Positions 1-9,418 of a DNA stretch of 64,000 nt are shown piece after piece. The stretch spans positions 310,001 to 374,000 of the forward strand of contig NZ_FNHE01000004.1 of NCBI RefSeq assembly GCF_900103785.1, given 5' to 3'. Origin of the DNA: Geodermatophilus siccatus. Lineage in GTDB: Bacteria; Actinomycetota; Actinomycetes; Mycobacteriales; Geodermatophilaceae. The stretch's first letter is position 1; every line of letters starts with the position of its first letter. Below the pieces are notes generated by a model that saw nothing but the letters and a program-made list of their open reading frames with translations, searched no databases and had not been told where the DNA came from. Made by a program: the position numbers and the translations under genes.

Positions 1-195
1 GTGGTGGTCGTCGCCGAGGGCCAGCAGGTCACCGCCGAGGAGATCGTCGCCCACTGCCGCGGCCGCATCGCCGGGTACAAGATCCCGAAGCGGGTGGAGT
101 TCCGCGACGAGCTGGCCCGCACCGCGACCGGCAAGATCCAGAAGTTCAAGCTGCGCGAGGCCTTCTGGTCGGACTCCGACCGCCAGGTGAACTGA
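1..195 (+). CDS. Acyl-CoA synthetase / AMP-dependent ligase, C-terminal end (5' end outside window)
   Basis: Only the last 64 residues lie in the window and the reading frame is open to base 1, so the gene is cut by the window edge rather than broken. The piece carries the end of the ANL-superfamily C-terminal domain: a GYKIPKRVEF stretch followed by RTATGKIQK, the A10 motif whose lysine closes on the acyl-adenylate in the family. This supports a fatty-acyl-CoA or related carboxylate-CoA ligase acting in the cytoplasm; the substrate cannot be read from this end. A perfect hairpin follows the stop after 5 bases, so the transcript probably ends there. Confidence 0.85.
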   Translation: MVVVAEGQQVTAEEIVAHCRGRIAGYKIPKRVEFRDELARTATGKIQKFKLREAFWSDSDRQVN

Positions 196-200
196 AGAAG

Positions 201-250
201 GGCCCCTCCAGGAGGTCCCCGAGGCCGTGAGGGGACCTCCTGGAGGGGCC
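201..250 (+). terminator. Perfect 20-bp stem-loop after the ligase gene
   Basis: Bases 201-220 and 231-250 are exact reverse complements, with a 10-base loop. There is no long T-run, as is common for high-GC actinobacterial terminators. It separates the ligase from the NlpC/P60 gene. Confidence 0.8.
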
Positions 251-387
251 GCGGCGGACACCCCATTTCCGGCAGCGGCATCCCCCCACGTGGGGAGTGC
301 CCGCTCAACCCCTTCCTTGATCTTGTCGTTCCGGCACCGGAGTGCGCCTCCGGGCGCCGGTCGACGAGGTCGTGAGGAAGGTCGGAC

Positions 388-1731
388 GTGGGCAGGACGG
401 ACGAGCGGGAGAGCCATCCGAGGCGCTCCGGGTGGCTGGCGCGCGCAGCCGGGACGGCGGTCACCGCCCTGGTCCTGGCCGGCCTGGTGCCGGGGACGGC
501 CGTGGCCGCCCCCGGGGACGACGAGGTCGCCGCCGCGCAGACCGGGCGCGACGCCGCGGCCGCCCGCGTCGGCGCGATCAGCGCGCAGCTCGCGCAGGCC
601 CAGGAGCGGGTGGACGCCGCCCGCCGGGGCGCGCAGATCGCGCTGCAGGAGTACGAGGTCCGGCAGGCCGCGCAGGAGGAGGCGCGCGTCGCGGCGGACG
701 CCGCCGCCGCTGCTGCCGAGCGGGCTGCTGCCGAACTGGGGCGCGGCCGCGACCAGGTGGTCGCCTTCGCGCGGTCGAGCTACATGCAGGGCAGCACCAC
801 CCCGGGGACGGCCGCGCTGGTCACCGCCGAGGGTCCGGCCCAGCTGGTGGAGCGGGCCGCGCTGCTCGAGGCCGCGGGCGGCCACCGGGTCGACGTCGTC
901 GCCGAGCTGACCGTCCTGGAGCAGCAGGCCGCCGCGGCGGACGTGGCGGCGCAGACCGCGGTGCGGACGGCCGACGAGGCCGAGGACGCCGCGGCCGGGG
1001 CCCTGGCCAGCGCCCAGGAGCAGGAGGTCTCGGCGCGCGCCCAGGCCGCCGAGCTCGCCGACCGGCGCGAGGTGCTGGAGGCCGAGCTGGCCGAGGCGCA
1101 GGAGGTCCTCTCCGGCACCCGGGGTGCGGCTGCCGCGGCAGCTGCTGCCGAGGCCGCGACCGCCGCGGCGCAGGCGCGCCCGCCGGCGCCGAGCACGCCG
1201 TCGGTCTCCTCGTCGGCGGGGTCCCCGGAGCGGAGCGCGTCGTCCTCCGGCTCGTCCTCGTCCTCCCGCGGTGGCTCGCCGACCGGCACGGACACCACGG
1301 CCGGCGATCCGGCCGGGTCGGTGGTGCAGCGGGCCATCGCGGCGGCGAAGAGCCAGCGGGGGCTGCCCTACAGCTGGGGCGGCGGCAACGCCAACGGCCC
1401 GACGTGGGGCATCCCGCCGGACACCGACGTGTTCGGGTTCGACTGCTCGGGCCTGACCGAGTACGCCTACGCGCAGGCCGGCGTGCGGATCGGCGGCACG
1501 AGCCGCGAGCAGTACTGGCGCTTCCGCGACCGGACGGTGGCCGCCGACGACCTGCAGCCCGGCGACCTGGTGTTCTGGGGCGAGACCGCCGACCACACGT
1601 CGATCTACCACGTGGCGCTCTACATCGGTGGCGGCCAGGTCGTCCAGGCGCCGCAGAGCGGGGACGTCGTGCGCATCTCGGACATGTGGTTCGGCCGCGA
1701 CTACTACGGCGCCGTCCGGCCGACCGCCTGA
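388..1731 (+). CDS. Secreted NlpC/P60 family peptidoglycan hydrolase with coiled-coil region
   Basis: This 447-residue protein should cleave peptidoglycan stem peptides (D-Glu/DAP endopeptidase family) outside the membrane. Residues 1-40 form a signal peptide (basic start, hydrophobic core, ending TAVAAP). About 43-255 is an Ala/Glu-rich coiled coil, 265-310 a Ser/Gly linker, and 320-447 the NlpC/P60 domain with catalytic Cys353 in FDCSGL and His408 in YHVALYIGGG; the third polar position is probably in VVQAP. GTG 388 is preceded by GAGGAAG at a normal distance. The layout (coiled coil plus C-terminal NlpC/P60) resembles RipA of mycobacteria, and its place just before moxR matches ripA/ripB there. 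A coiled-coil N-terminus usually controls or targets the hydrolase; that role is inferred. Confidence 0.9.
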   Translation: MGRTDERESHPRRSGWLARAAGTAVTALVLAGLVPGTAVAAPGDDEVAAAQTGRDAAAARVGAISAQLAQAQERVDAARRGAQIALQEYEVRQAAQEEARVAADAAAAAAERAAAELGRGRDQVVAFARSSYMQGSTTPGTAALVTAEGPAQLVERAALLEAAGGHRVDVVAELTVLEQQAAAADVAAQTAVRTADEAEDAAAGALASAQEQEVSARAQAAELADRREVLEAELAEAQEVLSGTRGAAAAAAAAEAATAAAQARPPAPSTPSVSSSAGSPERSASSSGSSSSSRGGSPTGTDTTAGDPAGSVVQRAIAAAKSQRGLPYSWGGGNANGPTWGIPPDTDVFGFDCSGLTEYAYAQAGVRIGGTSREQYWRFRDRTVAADDLQPGDLVFWGETADHTSIYHVALYIGGGQVVQAPQSGDVVRISDMWFGRDYYGAVRPTA

Positions 1732-2125
1732 CGGAGAGCCAGCCTTCCCCCACGCCTCGCGAGCTCGGCGCGGGACCCTGGAGGACGGCCGTTCCAGCAC
1801 GTCGCCAGGCTCGCGGCGGCCGCCTGCAGGGACCGAGGGGACCCGGGACGGGGTCAGGAGATGGGGCGTCGGGCAGCCACGGGGGGAGCTGCCCGACGCA
1901 GGACCGAGGCTAGCAGTCGGCGGGGGCTGCGGGCAGGTGTGTGCACGCGTCCCGTGCTCCCCGGGCGTCGCTCACCGTCGGTGTCCGATCGGCTCGCCCG
2001 CGTGCGTGCCCAGCTGGCCCCCAGGAACGTGTAGGACACTGGCGGGGACGGGCACGCCGCCCGTCGCCGGCCCCGCGGCGCCTCGTCGGACCCGGGGCCG
2101 TGGACCGGCACGATCAGGGAGTTCC
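1732..2125. other. Intergenic region between NlpC/P60 and moxR genes
   Basis: No convincing gene. Bases 1732-1791 look like a decayed copy of the stop-abutting palindromic repeat seen elsewhere in the window (they keep a run of C, then a CTCGCGAGCTCGGCGCGGGA core). A second similar CTCGCGGCGG core lies near 1812. A clean hairpin follows at 1866-1899. The moxR promoter should lie between 1900 and 2110, but I cannot pick one with confidence. Confidence 0.5.
1866..1899 (+). terminator. 12-bp perfect stem-loop, probable terminator of the NlpC/P60 gene
   Basis: Arms 1866-1877 and 1888-1899 are exact reverse complements around a 10-base G-rich loop. Confidence 0.65.
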
Positions 2126-3415
2126 GTGAGCAGCGCCGCCAGCACCCCGCTCGACCAGTCCGCCGGGCAGCCGGTCCCGCCGTCGGTCGACGCCGCCCGC
2201 CTGGAGCGGGTGCTGTTCGAGATCAAGCGGGTGATCGTCGGTCAGGACCGGCTGGTCGAGCGGATGCTCGTCTCCCTGCTGGCCCGGGGCCACGTGCTGC
2301 TCGAGGGCGTCCCCGGCGTGGCCAAGACCCTCGCCGTCGAGACGCTGGCCACCGTCGTCGGCGGTCGCTTCGCCCGCCTGCAGTTCACCCCCGACCTCGT
2401 GCCCGCCGACATCATCGGCACCCGCATCTACAAGGCGGGGCAGGACGCCTTCGACACCGAGCTGGGCCCGGTGTTCGCCAACTTCGTGCTCACCGACGAG
2501 ATCAACCGCGCGCCGGCCAAGGTGCAGTCGGCGCTGCTGGAGGTGATGGCCGAGCGCCAGGTGTCGATCGGCGGGGTCACCCACCCGCTGCCCGACCCGT
2601 TCCTCGTGCTGGCCACCCAGAACCCGATCGAGTCCGAGGGCGTCTACCCGCTGCCCGAGGCCCAGCGCGACCGCTTCCTCATGAAGGTGCTCGTCGACTA
2701 CCCGAGCCCGGAGGAGGAGCGCGAGATCATCTACCGGATGGGCTCGACCCCGCCGGTGCCCGAGACCGTCCTCGGCCCCGAGGACCTCGTGCGCATGCAG
2801 CGCACCGCCTCGCAGGTGTTCGTGCACCACGCCCTCGTCGACTACGTCGTCCGGCTGGTGGTCGCCACCCGCGCGCCGCGCGAGCACGGCATGGAGGACG
2901 TCGCGCAGTGGGTCTCCTACGGCGCCAGCCCGCGCGCCTCGCTCGGGCTGATCGCCGCCGGCCGTGCCCTGGCGCTGGTGCGCGGCCGCGACTACGTGCT
3001 GCCGCAGGACGTCCTCGACGTCACCGCCGACGTGCTGCGCCACCGGCTGGTGCTCTCCTACGACGCGCTGGCCGACGGCGTGCCCGCCGACCACGTGGTC
3101 AGGAGGATCCTGCAGACCGTGCCGCTGCCGCAGGTGGCCCCGCGCCAGCGCTCCGGCGGCTTCGGCCCCGCTACCCCCGGCGGCCCCTCGGTGCCGGCCG
3201 CGCCGCCGTTCGGCGCGCCGCAGTTCGGCCCGCCCGGACCGCAGTACGGCCAGCCGGGGCAGCCCTACAACGGCCCCGGCCAGCCCGGTCCCGTGCCGCC
3301 GACCGGTCCCTTCGGTGCCCCGGCCCAGCCGGCCGCGGGTCAGCCCGGCCCGGCGCCGCAGGTCCACCCGGACCCGTCCGCCAACGGCGCCGAGCGCGGG
3401 TCCTCGCCGACGTGA
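2126..3415 (+). CDS. moxR: MoxR family AAA+ ATPase
   Basis: A cytoplasmic AAA+ ATPase of 429 residues. MoxR proteins act as chaperones with DUF58 and von Willebrand A partners, both encoded directly downstream here. The Walker A motif GVPGVAKT lies near residues 64-71 and the Walker B region LTDEINRAP near 125. Conserved ATQNPIE and LPEAQRDRF motifs (sensor 1 and arginine-finger region) follow. The last 90 or so residues are a low-complexity Pro/Gly/Gln tail, longer than usual. The reading frame extends upstream, but GTG 2126 has a CAGGGA ribosome site and begins at the normal family N-terminus. It overlaps the next gene by GTGA. Its order with the NlpC/P60 gene and downstream genes matches mycobacterial moxR1 (Rv1479). 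Confidence 0.95.
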   Translation: MSSAASTPLDQSAGQPVPPSVDAARLERVLFEIKRVIVGQDRLVERMLVSLLARGHVLLEGVPGVAKTLAVETLATVVGGRFARLQFTPDLVPADIIGTRIYKAGQDAFDTELGPVFANFVLTDEINRAPAKVQSALLEVMAERQVSIGGVTHPLPDPFLVLATQNPIESEGVYPLPEAQRDRFLMKVLVDYPSPEEEREIIYRMGSTPPVPETVLGPEDLVRMQRTASQVFVHHALVDYVVRLVVATRAPREHGMEDVAQWVSYGASPRASLGLIAAGRALALVRGRDYVLPQDVLDVTADVLRHRLVLSYDALADGVPADHVVRRILQTVPLPQVAPRQRSGGFGPATPGGPSVPAAPPFGAPQFGPPGPQYGQPGQPYNGPGQPGPVPPTGPFGAPAQPAAGQPGPAPQVHPDPSANGAERGSSPT

Positions 3416-4452
3416 TCCTGCGTCGCCGGTCCGGCGGCGCCACGACTCCGGAACAGGCCCCGGAGCAGGCCGGCCCTCCGCCCACCCCGGGTTCCGGCAT
3501 CGACCCCGGGGCCGGGGACGGCGCCCCGCCGCACTTCGCCGAGGGCCCGGCCGACGTCCTGCTGCAGCGCCTCGAGCTGACCGTCCGGCGCCGGCTCGAC
3601 GGGTTGCTGCAGGGCGACCACCTCGGCCTGGTGCCGGGCTCGGGCACCGAGGCCGGCGACTCCCGCACCTACCACCCGGGGGACGACGTCCGGCGGATGG
3701 ACTGGCCGGTGACCGCGCGCACCCAGGTGCCGCACGTCCGCGAGACGATCGCCGACCGCGAGCTGGAGACCTGGGCGGTGGTCGACCTCTCGGCCAGCCT
3801 CGACTTCGGCACCGCCAACTGCACCAAGCGCGACCTGGCCATCGCCGGGCTGGCCGCGGTCAGCCACCTCACCGTCCGCGGCGGCAACCGGCTGGGCGCC
3901 GTCGTCACCACCGGCGAGCGGGTCGACCGCTACCCGGCCACCGCCGGACGGCTGGCCGCCGACCGGCTGCTGCGGGCCGTCGTCGCGACGCCGCGGGCCG
4001 CCGGCGGGCGCCGGGGCGACCTCGCCGCCGCGCTGGAGTCGCTGCGCCGTCCACCGCGCCGCCGCGGCCTGGTGGTCGTCGTCTCGGACTTCCTGGGCTC
4101 CGACGCCCAGGGCGCGCCCGACTGGGAGCGCCCGCTGCGAGGCCTGAGGGCCCGGCACGAGCTGCTGGCCATCGAGGTGGTCGACCCGCGGGAGCTGGAG
4201 CTGCCCGACGTCGGCCTGCTCACCGTCGTCGACCCGGAGACCGGCCAGACCCTGGAGGTGCCCACGGGCGACGCAGGCTTCCGGGCCCGCTTCGCCGAGG
4301 GCGCCGCGGCCCAGCGGCGGGCCATCGCCGCTGCGCTGCGCCGCGCCGGTGCCGGGCACCTGCAGCTGCGCACGGACCGCGACTGGCTGATGGACGTCGT
4401 CCGATTCGTCGCGGACCGACGACGGGCGGGCTCCGGAGGCGCGTCCCGATGA
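3412..4452 (+). CDS. DUF58 domain-containing protein (MoxR partner)
   Basis: A 346-residue protein that starts at GTG 3412, overlapping the moxR stop by 4 bases, so the two are translationally coupled. A disordered Pro/Gly segment (about 10-45) precedes the DUF58 signature YHPGDDVRRMDWPVTART near residues 85-102. The C-terminal half resembles a degenerate VWA fold (VVVSDFLGSD). DUF58 proteins are thought to be clients or adaptors of MoxR ATPases; the biochemical role is unknown. It corresponds to Rv1480 in the mycobacterial locus. The last residues (GSGGASR) are duplicated in the short frame that follows. Confidence 0.92.
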   Translation: MILRRRSGGATTPEQAPEQAGPPPTPGSGIDPGAGDGAPPHFAEGPADVLLQRLELTVRRRLDGLLQGDHLGLVPGSGTEAGDSRTYHPGDDVRRMDWPVTARTQVPHVRETIADRELETWAVVDLSASLDFGTANCTKRDLAIAGLAAVSHLTVRGGNRLGAVVTTGERVDRYPATAGRLAADRLLRAVVATPRAAGGRRGDLAAALESLRRPPRRRGLVVVVSDFLGSDAQGAPDWERPLRGLRARHELLAIEVVDPRELELPDVGLLTVVDPETGQTLEVPTGDAGFRARFAEGAAAQRRAIAAALRRAGAGHLQLRTDRDWLMDVVRFVADRRRAGSGGASR

Positions 4453-4499
4453 CACCTCGCGACCGCCGGCGCGCCGGCAGCGGAGGAGCCTCCCGATGA
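4449..4499 (+). CDS. Possible 16-residue coupled mini-ORF formed by tandem duplication
   Basis: ATG 4449 overlaps the DUF58 stop (ATGA) and its own stop at 4497-4499 overlaps the VWA start (ATGA). The peptide MTPRDRRRAGSGGASR repeats the C-terminus of DUF58 (DRRRAGSGGASR). The DNA at 4429-4452 and 4476-4499 agrees at 20 of 24 positions with a 47-base offset. It may be a relic of a small duplication that keeps ribosomes moving from DUF58 to the VWA gene rather than a functional peptide. Confidence 0.3.
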   Translation: MTPRDRRRAGSGGASR

Positions 4500-5452
4500 G
4501 CTTCCAGGCCCCGTGGTGGCTGCTCGGCCTGCTGGCGGTCGTCGCGCTGGTGGCGCTGTACGTGGTGCTGCAGCTGCGTCGCAAGGCCTACGCCGCCCGG
4601 TTCACCAACGTCGCGCTGCTGGGCACGCTGGTGCCCAGGCGCCCCGGCTGGCGGCGGCACCTGGCCTTCGGGCTGGTCGCGCTCGGGCTGGCCGCGCTGA
4701 TCGTGTCCCTGGCGGTGCCCAGCACCGAGGTGCGGGTGCCGCGGGAGCGGGCGACGGTGGTCATGGCCGTCGACGTCTCGCTGTCGATGCAGGCGACCGA
4801 CATCGAGCCCAGCCGGTTCGAGGCGATGCAGGTGGCGGCCAAGCAGTTCGTCGACGTGCTGCCCGAGCGGATCAACCTCGGCCTGGTGTCCTTCGCCGGC
4901 ACCGCGACCACGGTGGTCACACCGACGACCGACCGCGGTCAGGTGCGCACCGCGATCGACAACCTGGAGCTGGCCGAGTCGACCGCGATCGGCGAGGCGG
5001 TGTTCACCTCGCTGACCGCCATCGAGAACTTCCAGTCGTCGCTGGACGCCGACGGCGAGGAGGTGCCGCCGGCGCGGATCGTGCTGCTCTCGGACGGCTA
5101 CAACACCGTGGGCCGCCCCGACACGCAGGCCGTCGACGCCGCGCTGGACGCCGGCATCCCCGTCTCCACCATCGCGTTCGGCACCGACTACGGCACCCTC
5201 GACCTCGACGGCGAGCGGGTCCCGGTGCCGGTCGACCGCGCGACGCTCGAGGAGATCGCCGACCGGACCGGCGGCAGCTACAGCGAGGCCGCCAGCGCCG
5301 CCGAGCTCGAGCAGGTCTACCAGGACCTCGGCAGCCAGATCGGCTACACGACCGAGCCGCGCGACGTCAGCTACTGGTTCGTCCGCGGCGGGGTGCTGTT
5401 CGCGCTGCTCGGCGTCGTCCTCAGCCTGCTCTGGACCAACCGCCTGCTGTAG
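4496..5452 (+). CDS. Membrane-anchored von Willebrand factor A (VWA) domain protein
   Basis: A 318-residue protein with two N-terminal membrane helices (about 6-24 and 54-75), a VWA domain (about 85-290) and a C-terminal helix (about 298-315). The metal-ion-dependent adhesion site is intact: DVSLSM near residue 93, followed by a conserved Thr and the LLSDGYNT segment. ATG 4496 has a strong GGAGGAG site. It is the third member of the moxR-DUF58-VWA operon and corresponds to Rv1481. MoxR systems often help mature or insert protein complexes at the envelope; that job here is inferred. In mycobacteria fabG1-inhA follows closely, but here 18 kb of other genes intervene. Confidence 0.92.
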   Translation: MSFQAPWWLLGLLAVVALVALYVVLQLRRKAYAARFTNVALLGTLVPRRPGWRRHLAFGLVALGLAALIVSLAVPSTEVRVPRERATVVMAVDVSLSMQATDIEPSRFEAMQVAAKQFVDVLPERINLGLVSFAGTATTVVTPTTDRGQVRTAIDNLELAESTAIGEAVFTSLTAIENFQSSLDADGEEVPPARIVLLSDGYNTVGRPDTQAVDAALDAGIPVSTIAFGTDYGTLDLDGERVPVPVDRATLEEIADRTGGSYSEAASAAELEQVYQDLGSQIGYTTEPRDVSYWFVRGGVLFALLGVVLSLLWTNRLL

Positions 5453-5508
5453 GGGCAGCACGCAGCAGCGTTCACGGCCGCCGGCGCATGCCGTCAGCGG
5501 CAGCACCG

Positions 5509-8500
5509 TCACCGGGCCGCAGGTGACCTGCTCGCGGCCTGCGCCACCCAGGCCGTGATCGGGTGCTCCGGACCGAGCACTCCCCGGCAGCGCCGCAGGG
5601 TGTCCTGCCCCAGGACGCGGGCCGGTCCCGCCTCGCCCAGCCGGTCCAGGGCGTGGGTCAGGGCGGCGGCCGCCCACAGGGTGATCGGGTGGTCCTGGCC
5701 GAGGGTCCGGTGGGAGCGCTGCACGGTGTCCTCGCCGAGCGTGCGGGCCCTGGCCGCTTCGCCCTGCGACGCCAGTGCGAGGGTCAGCCCTCCCTCGACC
5801 AGGAGGGTGATCACGTGGCGCCGGCCGAGCACCCGGCACCGCAACGTGTCTTCCCCGAGCTCGCGAGCTGCCTCCGTCTCACCCAGTTGCACCAGAGCGT
5901 GGGTCAGGGCGCCCGCGGCCCAGAGGCTGACCACGTGTCCGGGCCCGAAGACCCTGCGGCAACGCCGCAGCGTGTCCTCGCCGAGCTCGCGGGCCGGCTC
6001 GGCCTCACCCAGCACGACCAGGGCGACGGCCAGGGTGGCCGCCGCCAACAGGGTGGTCGCGTGGTCGGGGCCGAAGACCCGGCGGCAACGCCGCAGCGTG
6101 TCCTCGCCGTGCTCGCGGGCTGCCCCCACCTCACCCAGCACGACCAGTGCGACGGTCAGGGCCGTCGCCGCCAGCAGGGTGGTCGCATGGTCCGCGTGCA
6201 GCACGCGGAGGCAACGCTGCAGGGTGTCCTGGCCCAGGACGCGGGCTGCCCCGGCTTCTCCCACCTGGTTCAGCACGAGCGTGAGCGCGGCCGCCGCCAA
6301 CAGGGTGGTCGCGTGGTCGGGGCCGAGCACCCGGCGGCAACGCTGCAGCGTGTCCTCGCCCAGGGGCCGGCCGCGTGCCGCGTCCTTCAGGAAGAACAGG
6401 TCCAGGGTGAGACTGGTCGCCGCGGCCAGGGTGTCGGGGTGGTCGGGACCGAGGAGCGACCGCCAGCGGTCGAGCAGCGGTTCGCAGACAGCCCGGCTGC
6501 CGTGGCCGTCCCCGTGGGCGTGGAGGTAGCGGACGGTGTCCAGGACGAGTCGGCGGCTGACCGGCGAGTCATCACCCAGGGGGCCGGTGGCGAGCACGTG
6601 CGGGGTCAGCTCGGCGTAGGCAGGCCAGCTGGCCGGATCCTCCGGGTCGCCCGGGGAGGCGGCGGCCAGCAGCGACAGCACCTGGTGCGCTGTGGCCTGC
6701 CGCCGGCCGGGAGGCAGCTGGCGGCGGACCACCGCCTGCACCAGGCGGTGCACCTGGAAGCTGTCGGGGTTCCGGCGGGCCAGGGAGTAGCCGACCAGTG
6801 CTCCGACGGTGTCGGCGAGGGCATCGGGGTCGGCAGCGGTGGTCCGCAGCGGCTCGTCGAGGACCCGTGCGTGGGCGCTGACGAGTGACAGCGGGATGGG
6901 TTCGGGGGCGAGGAAGGCGGCGAGTTCGAGCAGCTGCACCGCAGCGGGGTCGTCGTTCCTGAGCCGCTCCAGCGACAGCGCCCAGGTGGTGTCGATCCGG
7001 CCCTGGTAGCCCAGGACGTCGCCGCGGGCCAGCAGGTCGGCCCGGCAGGTGCGGAAGCGGCGCAGGTAGTCGGCCGCCGGCAGGTTCGTCTGTTCCAGGT
7101 ACCCGGCGGCCTGGGCGGCGGCCAGGGGCAGGTCGCCCAGGGAGGCGGCGATCTTGTCGGCCAGCTCCGCGTCCAGTGCCGGGATGCGAGCCCGGAGCAG
7201 GGCGATGGTCTCGGCCCGGGTGAGCACGTCGACCTCCATCCGCCCGCCGAGCGCTCCCCAGCCGGGGGAGCGGGAGGTGATCAGCAGGTGCCCGGCCCCG
7301 TCGGGCCGGTAGCCGGCGACGTCCTGGGGGTGTTCGGCGTTGTCGAAGACCAGCAGCCACCGGTCCCGGTGGCGGAGTTCGGCGAGCAGCCGGTCGACGG
7401 TGTCGGTCACCGTGGCCGCGGCCGGCACACCCAGCCGGGCGGCCAGCCCGGCGAGCTGGTCGGGGATGAGCACCGGTTGCTCGGCGTCGACCCACCACAC
7501 CACGTCGTAGTCGGCGGCGAAGCGGTGCGCGTACTCGATGGCCAACTGGGTCTTGCCCACCCCGCCCAGCCCGTACAGCGTCTGCACCGCCAGCGTCGCC
7601 CCCTCCGCGCGCAGTCGCCGCCGCAGCTCGGCCAGCACGTCGTCCCGTCCGGTGAAGTGGGGGTTGCGGGCCGGCGCCCTCCACACCTGCTGCCGCGACA
7701 CGGGGGCAGGTGAGCGCGGCACCTCGGCCGTGACCGCAGGCGCGGGCTCCGCCGGTGGGGTCCAGTCGAGGCCGGGGTCGTGCGCGAGGACGGCGGCCTC
7801 GAGCTCCTGCAGTGCGCGGCCGGGGTCGATGCCCAGTGCCTCGGCGAGGATGCGGCGGGCTCGCCGGTGGGCACCCAGGGCCTCGGCCTGTCGACCCGAG
7901 CGGTAGAGAGCGACCATGAGCATCCCGTGCAGGCCCTCGTGCAGGGGGTGCTCGGCGACCAGGTACTCCAGCTCGCTGACGAGCTGGACGTGGCGGCCCA
8001 GGGCCAGCTCCGCCTCCAGGCAGGCCTCGAGCGCACCCAGCCGCAGCTGCTCGAGGCGCGGGACCTCGGCGCGCGCGAACGGTTCGTCGACGAACTCCGC
8101 CAGCGGCTGCCCTCGCCACAGCCCCAGGGCCTCCCGCAGCGTGCCCGACGCCCGTGCCGGCGCCGTCCGCAGCACCTCGGTGCCCTCGCGCACCAGACGC
8201 TGGAAACGGCGCAGGTCCAGCCGCTCGGGGTCGAGGTCGAGCACGTAGCCGGGCCCGCGCCGCTGCAGCACCGCGACACCGGCGCGGTCGGGGTCGTCCT
8301 CGGCCTGGAGGACCCTCCGCAGCCGCGACACGTAGACCTGCAGGGTGTTGACGGCGCTCGCCGGTGGCTGCTCCCCCCACAGGCCGTCGACGAGGACGTC
8401 GCTGGGGACCACCTCGTCGAGGTGGAGCGCCAGCATGGCCAGCACCGCCCGCTGCTTTCCACCCCCGAGGGCGAGCGTCCCACCTGCGACCCGGACCTCC

Positions 8501-8526
8501 AGCGGGCCCAGGATCCGAAGGTCCAT
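5509..8526 (-). CDS. BTAD / NB-ARC / TPR transcriptional regulator (SARP-AfsR-like)
   Basis: A 1005-residue regulator. Residues 1-95 are an OmpR-type winged helix. About 95-245 is the bacterial transcriptional activator domain. An NB-ARC ATPase (about 285-600) has a P-loop GLGGVGKTQ near residue 320 and a Walker [10 protein letters not shown]. From about 690 to the end there are eight copies of a 42-residue TPR-like unit beginning LGEDTL. ATG 8526 has a good GGAGGG site; the frame continues upstream without family similarity. Regulators of this kind (AfsR) usually control secondary metabolism through ATP-dependent assembly. It faces away from the sigma-factor gene across a 235-base region. 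Whether it controls neighbouring accessory genes is unknown. Confidence 0.93.
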   Translation of the reverse strand: MDLRILGPLEVRVAGGTLALGGGKQRAVLAMLALHLDEVVPSDVLVDGLWGEQPPASAVNTLQVYVSRLRRVLQAEDDPDRAGVAVLQRRGPGYVLDLDPERLDLRRFQRLVREGTEVLRTAPARASGTLREALGLWRGQPLAEFVDEPFARAEVPRLEQLRLGALEACLEAELALGRHVQLVSELEYLVAEHPLHEGLHGMLMVALYRSGRQAEALGAHRRARRILAEALGIDPGRALQELEAAVLAHDPGLDWTPPAEPAPAVTAEVPRSPAPVSRQQVWRAPARNPHFTGRDDVLAELRRRLRAEGATLAVQTLYGLGGVGKTQLAIEYAHRFAADYDVVWWVDAEQPVLIPDQLAGLAARLGVPAAATVTDTVDRLLAELRHRDRWLLVFDNAEHPQDVAGYRPDGAGHLLITSRSPGWGALGGRMEVDVLTRAETIALLRARIPALDAELADKIAASLGDLPLAAAQAAGYLEQTNLPAADYLRRFRTCRADLLARGDVLGYQGRIDTTWALSLERLRNDDPAAVQLLELAAFLAPEPIPLSLVSAHARVLDEPLRTTAADPDALADTVGALVGYSLARRNPDSFQVHRLVQAVVRRQLPPGRRQATAHQVLSLLAAASPGDPEDPASWPAYAELTPHVLATGPLGDDSPVSRRLVLDTVRYLHAHGDGHGSRAVCEPLLDRWRSLLGPDHPDTLAAATSLTLDLFFLKDAARGRPLGEDTLQRCRRVLGPDHATTLLAAAALTLVLNQVGEAGAARVLGQDTLQRCLRVLHADHATTLLAATALTVALVVLGEVGAAREHGEDTLRRCRRVFGPDHATTLLAAATLAVALVVLGEAEPARELGEDTLRRCRRVFGPGHVVSLWAAGALTHALVQLGETEAARELGEDTLRCRVLGRRHVITLLVEGGLTLALASQGEAARARTLGEDTVQRSHRTLGQDHPITLWAAAALTHALDRLGEAGPARVLGQDTLRRCRGVLGPEHPITAWVAQAASRSPAAR
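5512..6480 (-). repeat. Tandem 126-bp repeats encoding TPR-like units
   Basis: Eight in-frame 126-bp (42-residue) units with long stretches of shared DNA, each around [20 protein letters not shown]. One unit is two residues short ([12 protein letters not shown]) and the last is partial. The DNA likeness suggests recent expansion by unequal recombination. Confidence 0.8.
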
Positions 8527-8761
8527 GGCGGATCCCTCCGCTCCGACCGGTGACCGGGCCGATCCGGTCACCCGGCCACCGGCGACCGGACGTCTGCCGT
8601 CGTGCACGCAGCGCCACCACCCAGCGTTCCTGGCTGCAGCCGCCCGTTCAAGCCGTTTCAGCGGCGCTTCAGCGCTCCTCCAGACCCCCTCGCCACCCTC
8701 TGTGGTGGCTCCCCGTCCCCTCGGGGGAGCGCCTGACCACACGGAACGGATCGATGTCGCC

Positions 8762-9349
8762 ATGGCACCACGGACCCACCCCGGTACCGCGACCGGCAGC
8801 AGCACCCCGGAGCTGCTGGAGCTGGCGGCCCGAGGCGACCAGGAAGCGTGGGGACGACTGGTCGAGGAGTACGACGGTCTCGTCCGCTCCGTGGCCCGGT
8901 CGTTCCGCCTGCAGGCGGCGGACGTCCACGACGTCGCGCAGACGACCTGGCTGCGCCTGGTGCAGCACCTGCACACCATCCGCGACCCGGAGCGGCTCGC
9001 GGGGTGGCTCGCGGTCACCGCGCGGCGTGAGGCGCTGTCCGTCCTGCGCGCGGCCTCGAGAGAAGCCCCGGGACCGGTGGTCGACGAGACGCCCGACGCC
9101 ACGGTCGACCTCGAGCGGAGCGTCGTGGACCGCGAGGTGGCGCGCGAGCTGTGGGGTTCGGTGGAGCGCCTCTCACCCCGGCAGCAGCAGCTCCTCGTCG
9201 CACTGTTCCGGGAGGAGCTGGACTCCTACGACGACGTCGCGGCGAGGTGTGCCATGCCGGTCGGGAGCATCGGCCCGACGCGGGCGCGGGGACTGTCCCG
9301 GCTCCGGCGGGAGATCACCGAGCGGGGCCTGGGGCCGGCCGACCTGTGA
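8762..9349 (+). CDS. ECF-type RNA polymerase sigma factor (sigma-70 family)
   Basis: A 195-residue sigma factor. Region 2 spans about residues 15-90 ([21 protein letters not shown] through the [14 protein letters not shown] segment). Region 4 (about 130-185) is a helix-turn-helix with [13 protein letters not shown] and the [14 protein letters not shown] recognition helix. No linked anti-sigma gene is seen. ATG 8762 gives the usual family length; longer frames upstream run through the divergent promoter region. Its ribosome site is weak. It lies back to back with the BTAD regulator and converges on the oxidoreductase gene across a strong terminator. Confidence 0.88.
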   Translation: MAPRTHPGTATGSSTPELLELAARGDQEAWGRLVEEYDGLVRSVARSFRLQAADVHDVAQTTWLRLVQHLHTIRDPERLAGWLAVTARREALSVLRAASREAPGPVVDETPDATVDLERSVVDREVARELWGSVERLSPRQQQLLVALFREELDSYDDVAARCAMPVGSIGPTRARGLSRLRREITERGLGPADL

Positions 9350-9379
9350 TCGTCCACGCCCGCACCCCGCCCTGACCGG

Positions 9380-9414
9380 GGTGGGTCCGTGCGGGTCACC
9401 CGCACGGACCCACC
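9380..9414. terminator. Bidirectional 17-bp stem-loop between convergent genes
   Basis: Arms 9380-9396 and 9398-9414 are exact reverse complements. It lies between the stops of the sigma-factor gene (+) and the oxidoreductase gene (-) and can serve both. Confidence 0.85.
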
Positions 9415-9418
9415 GCGC

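Noticed and set aside
250-387. c-di-AMP (ydaO-type) riboswitch before the NlpC/P60 gene
   Set aside because: Such elements are frequent before actinobacterial wall hydrolases, but the leader is only about 135 bases and lacks the conserved core.
2114-3367. Long antisense frames over moxR and most other genes
   Set aside because: High-GC shadow frames: they lie opposite clear protein families, are rich in Arg/Gly/Pro or His/Val/Leu repeats and show no motif.
5512-6480. CRISPR-like periodic repeats
   Set aside because: The 126-base period is coding (42-residue TPR units), and the 18-base repeats at 36966 are also coding; no cas genes.
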